Positions 31,444 through 43,845 are shown, numbered from the stretch's first letter. The stretch is 64,000 nucleotides of DNA from Stutzerimonas xanthomarina (GCF_003935375.1 NZ_RHQM01000016.1:1-64000); one strand, 5' to 3'. Notes: a model not told the origin generated them from the sequence alone. Program-made: numbers and translations.

Positions 31444-31583
31444 CGGGAGTTCCCTTGTCAGCAGCTCAAGCTGCTTGTTATTCGCTGCGTGGGTTCGGAC
31501 ACGTTTCGCGACACACGAAACGGCCGAACCTTAGCCCGAAACAGCGAAATAAGGCAAACCCCAATAAAGCGCGAAAAGTACCG

Positions 31584-33017
31584 CTACAGCAGAAAAATGG
31601 TCGCCAATCCAAGGAAAATGAAGAACCCGCCGCTGTCTGTCATGGCAGTGATCATGACGCTTGCCCCCATTGCCGGATCGCGCCCCAGGCGCGCCAGCGT
31701 CATAGGAATCAGCACGCCCATAAGCGCAGCGAGCAGCAGGTTCAGTGTCATAGCCGCCGTCATGACCACCCCCAGAGACCAGCTGCCATACAGCCACCAG
31801 GCCACCGCACCGATCACACCACCCCAGACCAGCCCGTTGACCAGACCAACCCCGACCTCCTTGCGCAACAGTCGGGTCGTATTACCGGTACCCACCTGAT
31901 CCAACGCCATTGCGCGCACGATCATGGTGATTGTCTGATTACCCGAATTTCCGCCAATGCCTGCGACAATTGGCATCAGGGCCGCGAGGGCCACGAGCCT
32001 CTCGATCGAACCATCGAACAGGCCGATTACCCGGGAGGCGATAAATGCAGTAACCAGGTTGACCGCGAGCCAGGCCCAACGGTTACGGACGGATTTCCAA
32101 ACGGAGGCGAAGATGTCTTCCTCCTCGCGCAGACCGGCCATGTTGAGAACTTCGCTTTCACTCTCCTCACGGATAAGGTCGACCATCTCATCGATGGTCA
32201 GACGCCCGATCAGCTTGCCACCCTTGTCGACGACCGGCGTCGATACTAAGTCATAACGTTCGAAGGCCTGCGCCGCGTCATAGGCGTCTTCATCCGGGTG
32301 AAAGGTGACGGGGTCGCTGGCCATCACCTCCGCGACCTGTTTGTCCGGATCGTTAACCAGTAATCGCTTGATCGGGAGCACGCCCTTGAGCACGCCGTCG
32401 TAGTCGACCACGAACAGCTTGTCGGTGTGGCCCGGCAACTCCTTGAGGCGGCGCAGATAACGCAACACCACTTCGAGACTGACATCCTCACGGATGGTCA
32501 CCATCTCGAAGTCCATCAGTGCCCCGACCTGATCCTCTTCGTAGGACAGCGCTGATCGCACGCGCTCGCGCTGTTGCGCATCGAGGCTTTCCATCAACTC
32601 ATGAACGACGTCGCGCGGCAACTCCGGCGCTAGGTCTGCCAGCTCGTCGGCGTCCATCTCCTTCGCCGCGGCAAGCAGTTCATGATCGTCCATATCGGCG
32701 ATCAGCGTTTCCCGAACTGCGTCGGACACCTCGAGCAGGATATCGCCGTCTCGCTCGGCCTTGACCAGTTGCCAGACGGTCAGTCGCTCTTCGAGCGGTA
32801 GCGCTTCGAGAATGTGAGCGACGTCAGCAGGATGCAATTCGTCGAGCTTGCGTTGCAGCTCGGCGAGAATCTGACTCTCGTCGTAGATCTCAACCTGCTC
32901 GCCGTCATGCCGGTAATCGCCGTCCTGACCGAGGCGACGGCGCTGCAGCAGATCGACCACCTGCGCCAGGCGATCCTGCAGGGTCTCTTGGGGCTTTTTT
33001 GCTTCTACTTCTGTCAT
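31584..33017 (-). CDS. mgtE: Magnesium transporter MgtE
   Basis: The 477-residue protein has the MgtE order: cytosolic N-domain (about 35-135, with LDELHPADVAHILEALP), paired CBS domains (about 140-270) and a C-terminal membrane domain of five helices (about 310-477) with AALMPIVAGIGGNSGNQT, GVLIPM and PAMGASVMITAMTDSGGFF. MgtE is a Mg2+-gated channel in the inner membrane. The ATG at 33017 is preceded by GGAG at 4 bases. It is alone; no magnesium riboswitch was recognised upstream. Bases 33018-33351 hold no other gene. Confidence 0.95.
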   Translation of the reverse strand: MTEVEAKKPQETLQDRLAQVVDLLQRRRLGQDGDYRHDGEQVEIYDESQILAELQRKLDELHPADVAHILEALPLEERLTVWQLVKAERDGDILLEVSDAVRETLIADMDDHELLAAAKEMDADELADLAPELPRDVVHELMESLDAQQRERVRSALSYEEDQVGALMDFEMVTIREDVSLEVVLRYLRRLKELPGHTDKLFVVDYDGVLKGVLPIKRLLVNDPDKQVAEVMASDPVTFHPDEDAYDAAQAFERYDLVSTPVVDKGGKLIGRLTIDEMVDLIREESESEVLNMAGLREEEDIFASVWKSVRNRWAWLAVNLVTAFIASRVIGLFDGSIERLVALAALMPIVAGIGGNSGNQTITMIVRAMALDQVGTGNTTRLLRKEVGVGLVNGLVWGGVIGAVAWWLYGSWSLGVVMTAAMTLNLLLAALMGVLIPMTLARLGRDPAMGASVMITAMTDSGGFFIFLGLATIFLL

Positions 33018-33351
33018 GGCGCACTCCACCCTGGCCGGGAGCACGCCAGGGAAAATCAATCAATCAGTACGTGATTGGCAAATTGGAAACGTGAACGACT
33101 ACTGGGTAAGTCCATAAAGAAAGGTTGTTCCACAAACCCTGAGGGGCAGATGCGGGCATCATAACATCGCAATCAGCGGCCCGACGCGCTCAAACACGGC
33201 CATCACAAGGGCTGCGTCAAAGATGTAGAAAAGCTTGCGACGGAGAAGCCGACATTCTGTCGACGCCTTCACGCTGCGAAGAGACACGAATGTACGAGCA
33301 GCTTTTATTGAGTAGCCTGAATGGACAGTTGTTCAGTCATGGAGGACGAGA

Positions 33352-33834
33352 ATGAGAGCACTGTCCATAGGTGTGAGCCTGCTATTGCTATCCACCCCCG
33401 CATTTTCAGCAAGCGTATTTCGCTGCATCGACCAATCCGGGCATGTCACCTTCAGCCAGCAAGGTTGCCCGGAAAACCAAAGACAGCAACGGCAGCGCGC
33501 AACCAATCCAACACCCAGCTCAGGGAAAGCCGTGCCAATGGCGACCCTCAAGACCAGGAAAAGCCCCGCCGGCAATGAAGGCGAAAGCCTGGCGATAGTC
33601 GCCGAACGAGATGACGGTTGCGGCAACAGAGTAACCGGCAGCGAACGGCGCAGCGCGATCATCAACAAACAGATCCGCACCGGCATGACTCGCAGTGACG
33701 TCGAAAGCGCATTCGGACGACCGGAGAGCATCACAAGTAGCAACGGGCGGGAACGCCTGCGCTTTCGCAGCAGCAGCGGCCAGGTACGCACCGTCAGCTT
33801 CGACGAGTTCGGCTGCGTTCTTGGTAGACGCTAG
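33352..33834 (+). CDS. Exported DUF4124-like protein
   Basis: The 160-residue protein has a signal peptide (MRALSIGVSLLLLSTPAFSAS), a DUF4124-like segment (VFRCIDQSGHVTFSQQGCPE, with two Cys), a variable basic linker, and a C-terminal SmpA/OmlA-like region (INKQIRTGMTRSDVESAFGRPES) ending FGCVLGRR. Both parts are found in periplasmic proteins of unknown exact function in Pseudomonas. GGAGGACG lies 4-11 bases upstream of the ATG. Confidence 0.75.
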   Translation: MRALSIGVSLLLLSTPAFSASVFRCIDQSGHVTFSQQGCPENQRQQRQRATNPTPSSGKAVPMATLKTRKSPAGNEGESLAIVAERDDGCGNRVTGSERRSAIINKQIRTGMTRSDVESAFGRPESITSSNGRERLRFRSSSGQVRTVSFDEFGCVLGRR

Positions 33835-33850
33835 TGCTCGAAAACGAAAA

Positions 33851-33880
33851 AGGGCCTGCATCGCTGCAGGCCCTTCTCTT
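33851..33880 (+). terminator. Bidirectional terminator between the DUF4124-like gene and tRNA-Arg
   Basis: A perfect 10-bp stem (33851-33860 with 33865-33874) has a 4-base loop. On the plus strand it is followed by TTCTCTT; on the minus strand, past the tRNA, by a T-rich tract. It can close both converging transcripts. Confidence 0.8.
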
Positions 33881-33883
33881 GGT

Positions 33884-33960
33884 TGGCGCACTCAGGAGGA
33901 TTCGAACCTCCGACCGCTCGGTTCGTAGCCGAGTACTCTATCCAGCTGAGCTATGAGTGC
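33884..33960 (-). tRNA. tRNA-Arg(ACG), copy 1
   Basis: The 77-base minus-strand cloverleaf has acceptor GCACTCA pairing with TGAGTGC, anticodon stem CTCGG/CCGAG with loop CTACGAA (anticodon ACG, read as ICG for CGU/CGC/CGA), T-loop TTCGAAT, discriminator G and encoded CCA. It is the last of three tRNA genes on this strand. Confidence 0.97.
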
Positions 33961-34031
33961 GTAAGTGCTTGTTAGACCAGATCACCGCTGGTGGCTTGAG
34001 TGATCCGCATTTCTGCCGATCATTCGAAGTG

Positions 34032-34108
34032 TGGCGCACTCAGGAGGATTCGAACCTCCGACCGCTCGGTTCGTAGCCGAGTACTCTATCCAGCTGAGCT
34101 ATGAGTGC
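34032..34108 (-). tRNA. tRNA-Arg(ACG), copy 2
   Basis: This 77-base gene is identical in sequence to the copy at 33884-33960 and lies 71 bases upstream of it on the minus strand. It has the same ACG anticodon and encoded CCA. Confidence 0.97.
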
Positions 34109-34219
34109 GCTGAGCGTGCGCATTATAGGGAGTAAACATTGACGGTCAAGCACTTTGCCGTGGCGCTTTCTTGCGTGAAAGCAGGCTGCCGCGAGAACCC
34201 TGAACCCTAGAATGCAAAA

Positions 34220-34310
34220 TGGCGGAGAAGGGGGGATTCGAACCCCCGACACCCTTTTGAGGTGTACTCCCTTAGCAGGGGAGCGCCTTCGGCCACTCGG
34301 CCACCTCTCC
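34220..34310 (-). tRNA. tRNA-Ser(GCT)
   Basis: The 91-base minus-strand class II tRNA has acceptor GGAGAGG pairing with CTTCTCC (one G-U), D-loop GAGTGGCCGAAGG, anticodon loop CTGCTAA (GCU, Ser codons AGC/AGU), a long variable arm, T-loop TTCGAAT and encoded CCA. It lies between csrA and the tRNA-Arg pair, as in other pseudomonads. Confidence 0.96.
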
Positions 34311-34372
34311 GCAACACGGGGCGCATAATACCCATCTTTACCCCGTTTGCAAAGCCGAAAATTACAGAAAAA

Positions 34373-34558
34373 TTAGTGGCTTGGTTCCTGATCCTTCTCT
34401 TTCTGGATCCGTTGGTAAATCTCCTCGCGATGCACCGCCACCTCCTTGGGCGCATTGACGCCGATACGTACTTGGTTTCCTTTCACACCCAACACGGTGA
34501 CAGTCACATCGTCACCCACCATCAGGGTTTCTCCAACCCGGCGAGTCAGAATCAGCAT
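34373..34558 (-). CDS. csrA: Global post-transcriptional regulator CsrA/RsmA
   Basis: The 61-residue protein begins [20 protein letters not shown] and has the conserved [19 protein letters not shown] strand-helix end, so both RNA-binding edges are intact. CsrA dimers bind GGA motifs in mRNA leaders and control motility, biofilm and carbon storage. AAGGAG precedes the ATG by about 6 bases. It lies downstream of lysC and upstream of tRNA-Ser, the usual Pseudomonas order. With amrZ and ycgR it adds a third motility/biofilm regulator to this window. Confidence 0.97.
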   Translation of the reverse strand: MLILTRRVGETLMVGDDVTVTVLGVKGNQVRIGVNAPKEVAVHREEIYQRIQKEKDQEPSH

Positions 34559-34705
34559 TCCTTTCTCCTTAAACGGATTCAGTTCAGTAAACAGTCTGCA
34601 AAGATAAATACGGAAAATGTCCGTAAAACATGAAGCTAGAGCCTTTCAACAGGTATTGACCCGCGCGCGGGAGCCTAAAGTTCCTTTTCGCATGACCCAA
34701 TACGA

Positions 34706-34733
34706 CAGAAGGCGCGTACTAGCGCGCCTTCTG
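34706..34733 (-). terminator. Hairpin after lysC
   Basis: A perfect 11-bp stem (34706-34716 with 34723-34733) with a 6-base loop begins 5 bases past the lysC stop. The T content after it is modest. It probably separates lysC from csrA or attenuates read-through. Confidence 0.6.
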
Positions 34734-34737
34734 CGAA

Positions 34738-35976
34738 TCATTCCGCAGTATTGCCGGCGGGCGCATCGAGTTCGAACGCAGTATGCAAAGCACGCACGGC
34801 AAGCTCGAGGTACTTCTCCTCGATCACTACCGACACTTTGATTTCCGACGTCGAAATCATCTGGATGTTGATATTTTCCTTGGCCAGGGCCTCGAACATG
34901 CGGCTGGCTACGCCGGCATGCGAACGCATGCCTACGCCGACGATGGACACCTTGGCGATATCCGTATCGCCGATGACCTCACGAGCGCCCATCTCGGATG
35001 CAATGCCCTGCAATACCTGCAACGCATTGTTGTAGTCGTTGCGATGCACAGTGAACGTGAAGTCGGTGGTGTTATCGTGCGCGACGTTCTGCACGATCAT
35101 ATCCACTTCAACGTTCGCGGCGCTGATCGGCCCGAGGATCTTGAACGCCACGCCGGGCGTATCCGGGACCCCACGGATGGTCAGCTTGGCCTCGTCGCGG
35201 TTGAAGGCGATGCCGGAAATGATGGGCTGTTCCATGGATTCCTCTTCATCAAGGGTAATGAGGGTACCCGGACCCTCCTGAAAACTGTGCAGTACGCGCA
35301 GCGGGACGCTGTACTTACCGGCGAACTCAACCGCCCGAATCTGTAGAACCTTGGAGCCGAGGCTGGCCATTTCCAGCATCTCCTCGAAGGTGATCTTGTC
35401 CAGTCGCTGAGCCTTGGCCACGACCCGAGGATCGGTGGTATAGACGCCATCCACATCGGTATAGATCTGGCATTCGTCGGCCTTCAGCGCAGCGGCCAGC
35501 GCCACGCCTGTGGTATCCGAGCCGCCACGACCCAAGGTAGTGATATTGCCCTTCTCGTCCACACCCTGGAAGCCAGCCACCACAACAACGCGCCCAGCCT
35601 TGATGTCGCGCTGGATCCGCTGGCCATCGATCTGCAGGATGCGCGCCTTGGTATGGGCGCTGTCGGTGAGGATACGAACCTGATTGCCAGTGTAGGACAC
35701 CGCCGGTAAGCCGCGCTTGATAAGCGCCATCGCCAACAGGGCAATGGTCACCTGCTCACCGGTGGAAACCATCACATCCAACTCTCGGGCGACCGGCTGA
35801 TCACTGATCTGCTTGGCGAGATCGATCAGACGGTTGGTTTCGCCACTCATTGCCGAGACGACCACGACGATATCGTCTCCACCGTCGCGGAACTTCTTGA
35901 CCTTCTCGGCCACCTGCTCGATCCGCTCGACAGTGCCGACCGAGGTGCCTCCAAACTTCTGTACGATCAAAGCCAT
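34738..35976 (-). CDS. lysC: Aspartate kinase
   Basis: The 412-residue protein begins MALIVQKFGGTSVGTVERIE, the kinase ATP motif, with the aspartate-binding region LGRGGSDTTGVALAAAL. Two C-terminal ACT domains (about 265-405) mediate feedback inhibition, with NVEVDMIVQNV and NIQMISTSEIKVSV. It phosphorylates L-aspartate, the first step to lysine, threonine, methionine and diaminopimelate. An internal start can give the beta subunit; GGAATCC-ATG near 35234 (MEQPIISG) is a candidate. It follows alaS. Confidence 0.96.
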   Translation of the reverse strand: MALIVQKFGGTSVGTVERIEQVAEKVKKFRDGGDDIVVVVSAMSGETNRLIDLAKQISDQPVARELDVMVSTGEQVTIALLAMALIKRGLPAVSYTGNQVRILTDSAHTKARILQIDGQRIQRDIKAGRVVVVAGFQGVDEKGNITTLGRGGSDTTGVALAAALKADECQIYTDVDGVYTTDPRVVAKAQRLDKITFEEMLEMASLGSKVLQIRAVEFAGKYSVPLRVLHSFQEGPGTLITLDEEESMEQPIISGIAFNRDEAKLTIRGVPDTPGVAFKILGPISAANVEVDMIVQNVAHDNTTDFTFTVHRNDYNNALQVLQGIASEMGAREVIGDTDIAKVSIVGVGMRSHAGVASRMFEALAKENINIQMISTSEIKVSVVIEEKYLELAVRALHTAFELDAPAGNTAE

Positions 35977-36096
35977 TGTTAGCCGCCTAGAGCCCCTGAA
36001 GGGCGATCATTAATCAAACAACCCCGAAACCTGCCAAGCACCGGCTCAACCAGACCCGTTCGACGGGCGCCGGCGGGACGCAGCACGGTAACTGAA

Positions 36097-38721
<2,625 letters not shown>

Positions 38722-38891
38722 AGATTTCTTCCAGAGGACTGCGGCCGAACGGCTGCAAAACGACACGGCGAGGCGAGACTACCGAAAACCGGTTCGCAAC
38801 TACCCAACGGATAGCCGGCAAAGGGCCGCATTATATCGGGCCTGCGCGCCGGGTATAGGGGATAAAGGCGATTGAATCAAGCAATTCGACG

Positions 38892-39908
38892 TCAGCAACG
38901 GCCCATGTTTTCGGCAAATTCGGCGAATGCATTCACCACTACCGGAAGATGCTCGTCGTGCAAGTCCATATGGGTAACCAGCCGCAGCCGAGTCGCAGAC
39001 GTCAGGCGAATGCCACGCTGCGCGCAGAAGGCCGTCAGCGCCGCTGCCTTTTCCCCCATCTCGACATAGACCATGTTGGTCTGCACCGGCTCCACAGCGA
39101 AGCCGAGGGCTGCCAACTCATCGCCGAGCTGTAGTGCACGACGATGGTCATCGGCCAATCGCCCGATGTTGTGCTCCAGCGCGTACAAGCCAGCGGCGGC
39201 GAGAATGCCGGCCTGGCGCATGCCGCCGCCGACCATCTTGCGCAGACGCCGGGCCTTGGCGATGAACGCCTCGCTGCCGCACAGCACCGAGCCGACTGGC
39301 GCGCCGAGGCCCTTGGACAGGCAGACCGACACCGTATCGAAATGCCGGGTGATCTCGCACGCATCGCAGCCGAGCTTCACCGCAGCGTTGTACAGCCGCG
39401 CGCCATCGAGGTGCAGCGCCAGCCCGTGACGATGGCTGAAGTCGCGAGCCGCGGCCAAGTAGTCCAGCGGCAGAACCTTGCCATGCATGGTGTTTTCCAG
39501 CGCGAGCAGGCGACTGCGGGCGAAGTGGAAATTGTCCGGTTTGATCGCGGCCTCGACACGCGCCAGATCCAGCGTTCCGTCGACTTCCATTTCGATCGGC
39601 TGGGGCTGGATCGAGCCGAGCACGGCCGCTCCGCCGCCCTCGTATTTGTAGGTATGGGCCTGCTGCCCGACGATGTATTCATCGCCACGCTCGCAGTGCG
39701 CCATCAGCGCCAGCAGATTGCTCATGGTGCCGGACGGCACGAACATCCCCGCAGAAAAGCCCAGGTCGGCTGCGAGGCGCCGTTCGAGCAGAATGACCGT
39801 TGGATCTTCGCCATAGACATCGTCACCGGTTTCGGCGGCAAGCATCGCTTCGCGCATTGCTGCGCTGGGCTGGGTAACGGTGTCGCTTCGTAGATCAATC
39901 ACGGACAT
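38892..39908 (-). CDS. ltaE: Low-specificity L-threonine aldolase
   Basis: The 338-residue PLP enzyme has the family opening [19 protein letters not shown], the [13 protein letters not shown] segment, and the PLP-lysine region [16 protein letters not shown]. It splits threonine and related beta-hydroxy amino acids to glycine and an aldehyde. GGAG lies about 5 bases before the start. The gap to alaS (38722-38891) shows no other feature. Confidence 0.92.
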   Translation of the reverse strand: MSVIDLRSDTVTQPSAAMREAMLAAETGDDVYGEDPTVILLERRLAADLGFSAGMFVPSGTMSNLLALMAHCERGDEYIVGQQAHTYKYEGGGAAVLGSIQPQPIEMEVDGTLDLARVEAAIKPDNFHFARSRLLALENTMHGKVLPLDYLAAARDFSHRHGLALHLDGARLYNAAVKLGCDACEITRHFDTVSVCLSKGLGAPVGSVLCGSEAFIAKARRLRKMVGGGMRQAGILAAAGLYALEHNIGRLADDHRRALQLGDELAALGFAVEPVQTNMVYVEMGEKAAALTAFCAQRGIRLTSATRLRLVTHMDLHDEHLPVVVNAFAEFAENMGRC

Positions 39909-39958
39909 GAAATCTCCTCGGGCTCAGGACAAGGCCAACGATGCTATCGCGGCCGCCG

Positions 39959-41179
39959 TCAGCGCAGCAGGCGCGTATCGAGCACCTTCGAGCCACCACC
40001 CAGCAGCGTCTCGGTCATTTCGATGAAGGCGTCGGTGCTGACCGTATCCATGCGCATCAAGCCACGACTGACGTCGTCGAGCGAATGGCGGCCCTTGCTG
40101 CGCTGACGGATCTCCTTGTCCAGCTCTTGCAACAGCAGCACGGCACGGGCGGTGATCGGCCCTGTCGAGCGCTCAGTGCGCAAGCTATCGACCTTGCGGC
40201 TCCACTTGGTCAGATGCTCACGTACCGCCTGGTAGCGGTCTTCGCTCATGCCACCGGCGCGACGCACCAGTTCGATGGCGTAGTACTCGGCCAGCCCCTC
40301 AGTGATCCAGTCACTGCGGTCGCTGTCCTTGATGCGGCTGAAGACGTGAACAAGCTCATGCACCAGCGAGCTTGTACCGTTCTCGCTGACCATCGGCCGA
40401 TCAGCGTGCATGTACAGGGAGTTCGGACCGGACAACCCGCCACGCCACATGGGGTCGCCGGCACCGACGATGAGCAGCTTCGCCGGGTCGCGGGGAAAGA
40501 CATTCTGTACCTGCGGCCAGACGAAGGTCAGCATCGTCAGAATATCCATCCGCCGGACGCCCTCGCCAACCGGCGCCGCGATGGTGACGTCCGTTTCGCC
40601 GAGCTTGGCGCGACGGGTACCGAGCTTGCCGGCGAGCATCCAGCCGGTCGGCCGGTCGAACAGCCGCTCACGGTTATCCACGCGGAAGCGATTCTTGCCG
40701 ACACGCGGCCAGCCGGTTTCGATACTCTTCCAACCCTCGGGCAGCTCGAAGGTGATGCGCGAATCCAGTTTCACACCGTCGACCTGATCGAGCCGGGCCG
40801 GCGGCACCAGATCATCGCCACGGAACAGCGCCCAGTCACTGGTCATCCGTGCGTCGTAGCGTCCGCTGTCGCGCGGATGGCTGATACGCACGCGGTAGCT
40901 GAGACGCGCCTTGCCTTCGGCGGGTCGCCAGGCACCACGCTCCGGCGACGCCTGCAACCACTCGCCATCCGCTACGAAATCGCTGTAGTAGCCGTCATCG
41001 CCCAGATTGAACTCCAGGCTACGAACCGCTTCGCCTTTCTCCAGGATCAGTTGCACCTCGGCCTGATCCTCGTCGGGCAGAAAACGCACGTGATAGTCCA
41101 GGTCGACCCGCTTGGCCGCGTGGGCCTCGGCGCTGACGAAAAGAACAAGAGCGAACAGCGACAGCAGTCGAACAAGCAT
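39959..41179 (-). CDS. Exported HExxH metallopeptidase-like protein
   Basis: The 406-residue protein has a signal peptide (MLVRLLSLFALVLFVSAEAHA) and a gluzincin active site: SLVHELVHVFSR with two zinc His and the catalytic Glu, and the third ligand Glu in SDWITEGLAEYYAIEL, as in M1/M61-type peptidases. The N-terminal 200 residues look like beta sandwich. GGAG precedes the start by 9 bases; the ATG at 41194 lacks a site. Substrate unknown; periplasmic or secreted. Confidence 0.78.
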   Translation of the reverse strand: MLVRLLSLFALVLFVSAEAHAAKRVDLDYHVRFLPDEDQAEVQLILEKGEAVRSLEFNLGDDGYYSDFVADGEWLQASPERGAWRPAEGKARLSYRVRISHPRDSGRYDARMTSDWALFRGDDLVPPARLDQVDGVKLDSRITFELPEGWKSIETGWPRVGKNRFRVDNRERLFDRPTGWMLAGKLGTRRAKLGETDVTIAAPVGEGVRRMDILTMLTFVWPQVQNVFPRDPAKLLIVGAGDPMWRGGLSGPNSLYMHADRPMVSENGTSSLVHELVHVFSRIKDSDRSDWITEGLAEYYAIELVRRAGGMSEDRYQAVREHLTKWSRKVDSLRTERSTGPITARAVLLLQELDKEIRQRSKGRHSLDDVSRGLMRMDTVSTDAFIEMTETLLGGGSKVLDTRLLR

Positions 41180-41246
41180 CAAGGAGAACTCCATCGGAAA
41201 CGCGCGGGGTGTGCTGATCTTGAGACGATGCAAACGAGGCTTAGAT

Positions 41247-41696
41247 TCAACCGGCACGGAAAATCAGGTGATCTTCCCAGTGCTCCTCGGCAACGCTGCC
41301 TTCGGCGAGCATCCGGCCCGACTGGGAAATCCGCTCGACGTGCACCGCTTCAGGGTCGCCACAGACCAGGTGATGCCAGAGCGGCAGGTCCTTGCGCTCG
41401 GCCACAAGGCGGTAGGCGCAGGTGGGCGGTAGCCATTTGAACTGAGCAGCATCGGAAGCGTTCAGCTGTATGCAGTCCGGCACACTGGCGCGCCGGTTGG
41501 GATAATCGCTGCATCGGCAGGTCTTCAAGTCGAGCAGCTTGCAGGCGATACGTGTGTAGTAAACGGCGCCGTCTTCCTCGTCCTCGAGCTTCTGCAGGCA
41601 GCAGAGGCCGCATCCGTCGCACAGCGACTCCCATTCCGCCGCATCGAGTTCGGCAAGGGTTTTGCGCATCCAGAAGGGTTCTACCTTGACCGCCAT
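41247..41696 (-). CDS. ycgN: YcgN-family cysteine cluster protein
   Basis: The 149-residue protein begins MAVKVEPFW and carries the CDGCGLCC cluster plus further cysteines ([25 protein letters not shown]), which fit an iron-sulfur or zinc site. This is the UPF0260 YcgN family; the cellular role is unknown. The downstream gene is a metallopeptidase on the same strand, 67 bases away. The start was placed at the ATG, since codons upstream start with GTG and lack a site. Confidence 0.85.
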   Translation of the reverse strand: MAVKVEPFWMRKTLAELDAAEWESLCDGCGLCCLQKLEDEEDGAVYYTRIACKLLDLKTCRCSDYPNRRASVPDCIQLNASDAAQFKWLPPTCAYRLVAERKDLPLWHHLVCGDPEAVHVERISQSGRMLAEGSVAEEHWEDHLIFRAG

Positions 41697-41768
41697 GACT
41701 GTCACTACCGGTAAAAACCGGCAAGTCTAGCCACTGTCGGATATCCGGCCAAGAGCCGCCAGGCGGAT

Positions 41769-41790
41769 GCCGCCGGTAGGAGCCGGCGGC
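41769..41790 (-). terminator. GC-rich hairpin, REP-like, after the Met/Gly-rich gene
   Basis: GCCGCCGG and CCGGCGGC form a perfect 8-bp stem around TAGGAG. The GTAGGAGCCGGCGGC stretch resembles the repetitive extragenic palindromes of Pseudomonas. It lies 12 bases beyond the stop of the gene at 41802 and has no T run. Either a REP element or a weak terminator. Confidence 0.5.
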
Positions 41791-41801
41791 TACATCGAGC
41801 G

Positions 41802-42203
41802 CTACTGCTTGTCGAGCATCTGCCGGTGACTACGCATCTGCTCGAGCATCTGCTCCATGTGCTGGATACGCATGTCGAGCATCTCCTTGGACGGCGCGCC
41901 CATCATGCCGCCACCCATGGCGCCCTGCATCGGCTTGCCACCCTGCTTGCCCATTCCGCCGCCGGGCCCGCCCATCGGGCAGCCGGCCATGCCACCCATA
42001 CCGGACTGCATGCTCTGCCAATGCTCTTCGCGAAGTTTCTGTCGCTCCTGCGGGGTCTTCGCAGACTGCCAGGCCTGCCGGGACTCCTGCATCTTCTGCC
42101 AATGCTGCTGCCAGGCTTCGTTATCGCTGGAGGGCGTCTGCGCGCCGGCCGACATCGCCAGAGCCGCCATTACCGAACCGATCACCAAAGAACGCGTTTT
42201 CAT
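41802..42203 (-). CDS. Exported Met/Gly-rich small protein, CpxP/Spy-like in outline
   Basis: The 133-residue protein has a signal peptide (MKTRSLVIGSVMAALAMSAGA), a helical Gln-rich part (EAWQQHWQKMQESRQAWQ, TPQERQKLREEHWQSM), a Met/Gly-rich centre (GMGGMAGCPMGGPGGGMG, then GAMGGGMMG) and a C-terminal helix with MRIQHMEQMLEQM. Methionine-rich segments of this sort often bind Cu(I) or Ag(I); the helices are reminiscent of Spy/CpxP chaperones. Neither role is proven. AAGGAG is 6 bases upstream of the chosen start. Confidence 0.7.
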   Translation of the reverse strand: MKTRSLVIGSVMAALAMSAGAQTPSSDNEAWQQHWQKMQESRQAWQSAKTPQERQKLREEHWQSMQSGMGGMAGCPMGGPGGGMGKQGGKPMQGAMGGGMMGAPSKEMLDMRIQHMEQMLEQMRSHRQMLDKQ

Positions 42204-42289
42204 CGTCGTCTCCTTATGCATGTGCGGTCAGAAGAGCGTAGTTCCGATCCAGCCGACGCATCTTGTCCAGCGTCAGGATCGAGCAGGTG

Positions 42290-42583
42290 TTACATCGGAT
42301 CGTTCATGCGCAGCAGCTCTTCGGGCAGATGCTCGATGTAATCGTCCTCGGCGGGCGGCATCTGCAGGTGATAACCCTGTGCCTGGAGATTGGCGAGCAC
42401 CTTGGTGATGTCTTCGCGTGCCAGCTGGCGCTCGGGCGTCAGCACCATTTCGAAGGCCAGCTGCGGCGGCCCGAACGCCGCGATCAGGCCTTCGGGGACA
42501 CGCTTGAGCGCATCGCGCTTTTCGACGTAAAGGTACATTCCGTCCTTGCGTGGGCTTTTGTAGATGGAACAGATGACTTTCAT
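42290..42583 (-). CDS. ycgL: YcgL-domain protein
   Basis: The 97-residue protein begins [20 protein letters not shown] and ends [11 protein letters not shown], the YcgL fold of unknown function. It overlaps the rnd stop by 4 bases (ATGA), so the two are co-translated; this rnd-ycgL pairing is conserved in pseudomonads. Its regulator and biochemistry are unknown. Confidence 0.9.
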   Translation of the reverse strand: MKVICSIYKSPRKDGMYLYVEKRDALKRVPEGLIAAFGPPQLAFEMVLTPERQLAREDITKVLANLQAQGYHLQMPPAEDDYIEHLPEELLRMNDPM

Positions 42584-43704
42584 GGTCGTTTTTCCAGAGC
42601 ATCGAGCAGGGCTTGCCCCATCCGCTCACGGCGCCAGCCGCGCAGCGATTCGGGCAGTTCATAGGGTCCATCGGGGTAGCCGCTCTTGAGCAGCGCCTCG
42701 AGCGTTTTCTTGCGCAACATCAGCTCCGGTGCGATATCCAGCGCCTGCGCTTCGCGCTGGCCGACCGCGCGCAGCTTTTTCAGTACGGACGACACCTCCA
42801 GCGGCAATGGTTCCGGTAGCGGTGCCGGCCAATCCTGTTCGGGCGTCGCCGCGGCCTCACGGATCATCTCCAGCAGCAATTCACCATCCTGGCGCACGGT
42901 ACGCGGATGCATGTCCTCGATCCGGGCCAGCGTCACCAGATCGCGCGGCTGGGTACGCGCCAGCGGCCAGAGACTGGCTTCGCGCAGCACGCGATTGCGC
43001 GGTTGGTTGCGCGCACGGGCCTGACGCTCGCGCCAGGCCGTCAGCACTTTGAGCACAGCGAGCTGCTGCGGCTTGAGCCGCCAGGCCTGCTTCACATCTT
43101 GGTAGGCTTCATCGGGATCGGATTCGCGCTGCAGGTTGGCGACCAGCTCGGCACCATCCTCCAGTACCCAGGCACGCTTGTCCTCGGACAGCTTCGGCAG
43201 CAGTGCTTCGTACAACTCGGCCAGATACTGGGCATCCTCGGCGGCGTATCGCACCTGCATGTCGCTCAGAGGCCGCTGCAACCAGTCCGAGCGTGTTTCG
43301 CCCTTGGGCAACTCGATGCCGAGTACCGCCTGGACCAGCCGCGAGTAGCCCATTGAGAAACCGATATTCAGGTAACCGGCCGCCAGCTGGGTGTCGAACA
43401 GCGGCTGCGGCAGGCTACCGGTCAGACGCAGCAGTACTTCGAGGTCTTCGCTGCAGGCGTGCAGCACTTTCACCACCGCCGGGTCTTGCAGCAACGCGGC
43501 AAACGCGGACCAGTCACGTACGCTCAGCGGGTCGATCAGATAGGCACGCCGCCCGTCACCGACCTGTATCAGCCCGGCGATGGGGTAGAAGGTATCGACC
43601 CTCATGAATTCGGTATCCACTGCCACATAGGGCAGCTGGCGCCATTCGGCGCACAGGCGGGTCAGATGTTCATCATCCAGAACCCATTGAGTTTCGATGG
43701 CCAC
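42580..43704 (-). CDS. rnd: Ribonuclease D
   Basis: The 374-residue protein has the DEDD exonuclease core (about 1-170: [39 protein letters not shown]) and two HRDC-type C-terminal domains (about 205-365). It trims tRNA and other RNA 3' ends. The start is GTG at 43704, giving M-A-I-E-T as in other Pseudomonas Rnd proteins; AGGAGG lies only 3 bases upstream, a tight but usable spacing. Much longer upstream open frame reads into non-conserved sequence. Confidence 0.92.
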   Translation of the reverse strand: MAIETQWVLDDEHLTRLCAEWRQLPYVAVDTEFMRVDTFYPIAGLIQVGDGRRAYLIDPLSVRDWSAFAALLQDPAVVKVLHACSEDLEVLLRLTGSLPQPLFDTQLAAGYLNIGFSMGYSRLVQAVLGIELPKGETRSDWLQRPLSDMQVRYAAEDAQYLAELYEALLPKLSEDKRAWVLEDGAELVANLQRESDPDEAYQDVKQAWRLKPQQLAVLKVLTAWRERQARARNQPRNRVLREASLWPLARTQPRDLVTLARIEDMHPRTVRQDGELLLEMIREAAATPEQDWPAPLPEPLPLEVSSVLKKLRAVGQREAQALDIAPELMLRKKTLEALLKSGYPDGPYELPESLRGWRRERMGQALLDALEKRP

Positions 43705-43845
43705 ACGGCCCTCCTTTTCGGCTGACGACCGGCGCACGGCCGAACGAGGCGCGCAGTATATATCGAGCATCCGAGCGGCCGGGGCATTCATGACCGCCAC
43801 GCGCGCTGGTAGTGTTGACCGATCAATCCGCCTGGAGCCGCACCG

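Noticed and set aside
33060-33351. Magnesium-sensing leader upstream of mgtE
   Set aside because: I looked for M-box or ykkC-like conserved blocks and found none that I could support.
39941-41440. 499-aa plus-strand frame over the peptidase gene
   Set aside because: Antisense of a gene with signal peptide and HELVH site; no ribosome site or domain.
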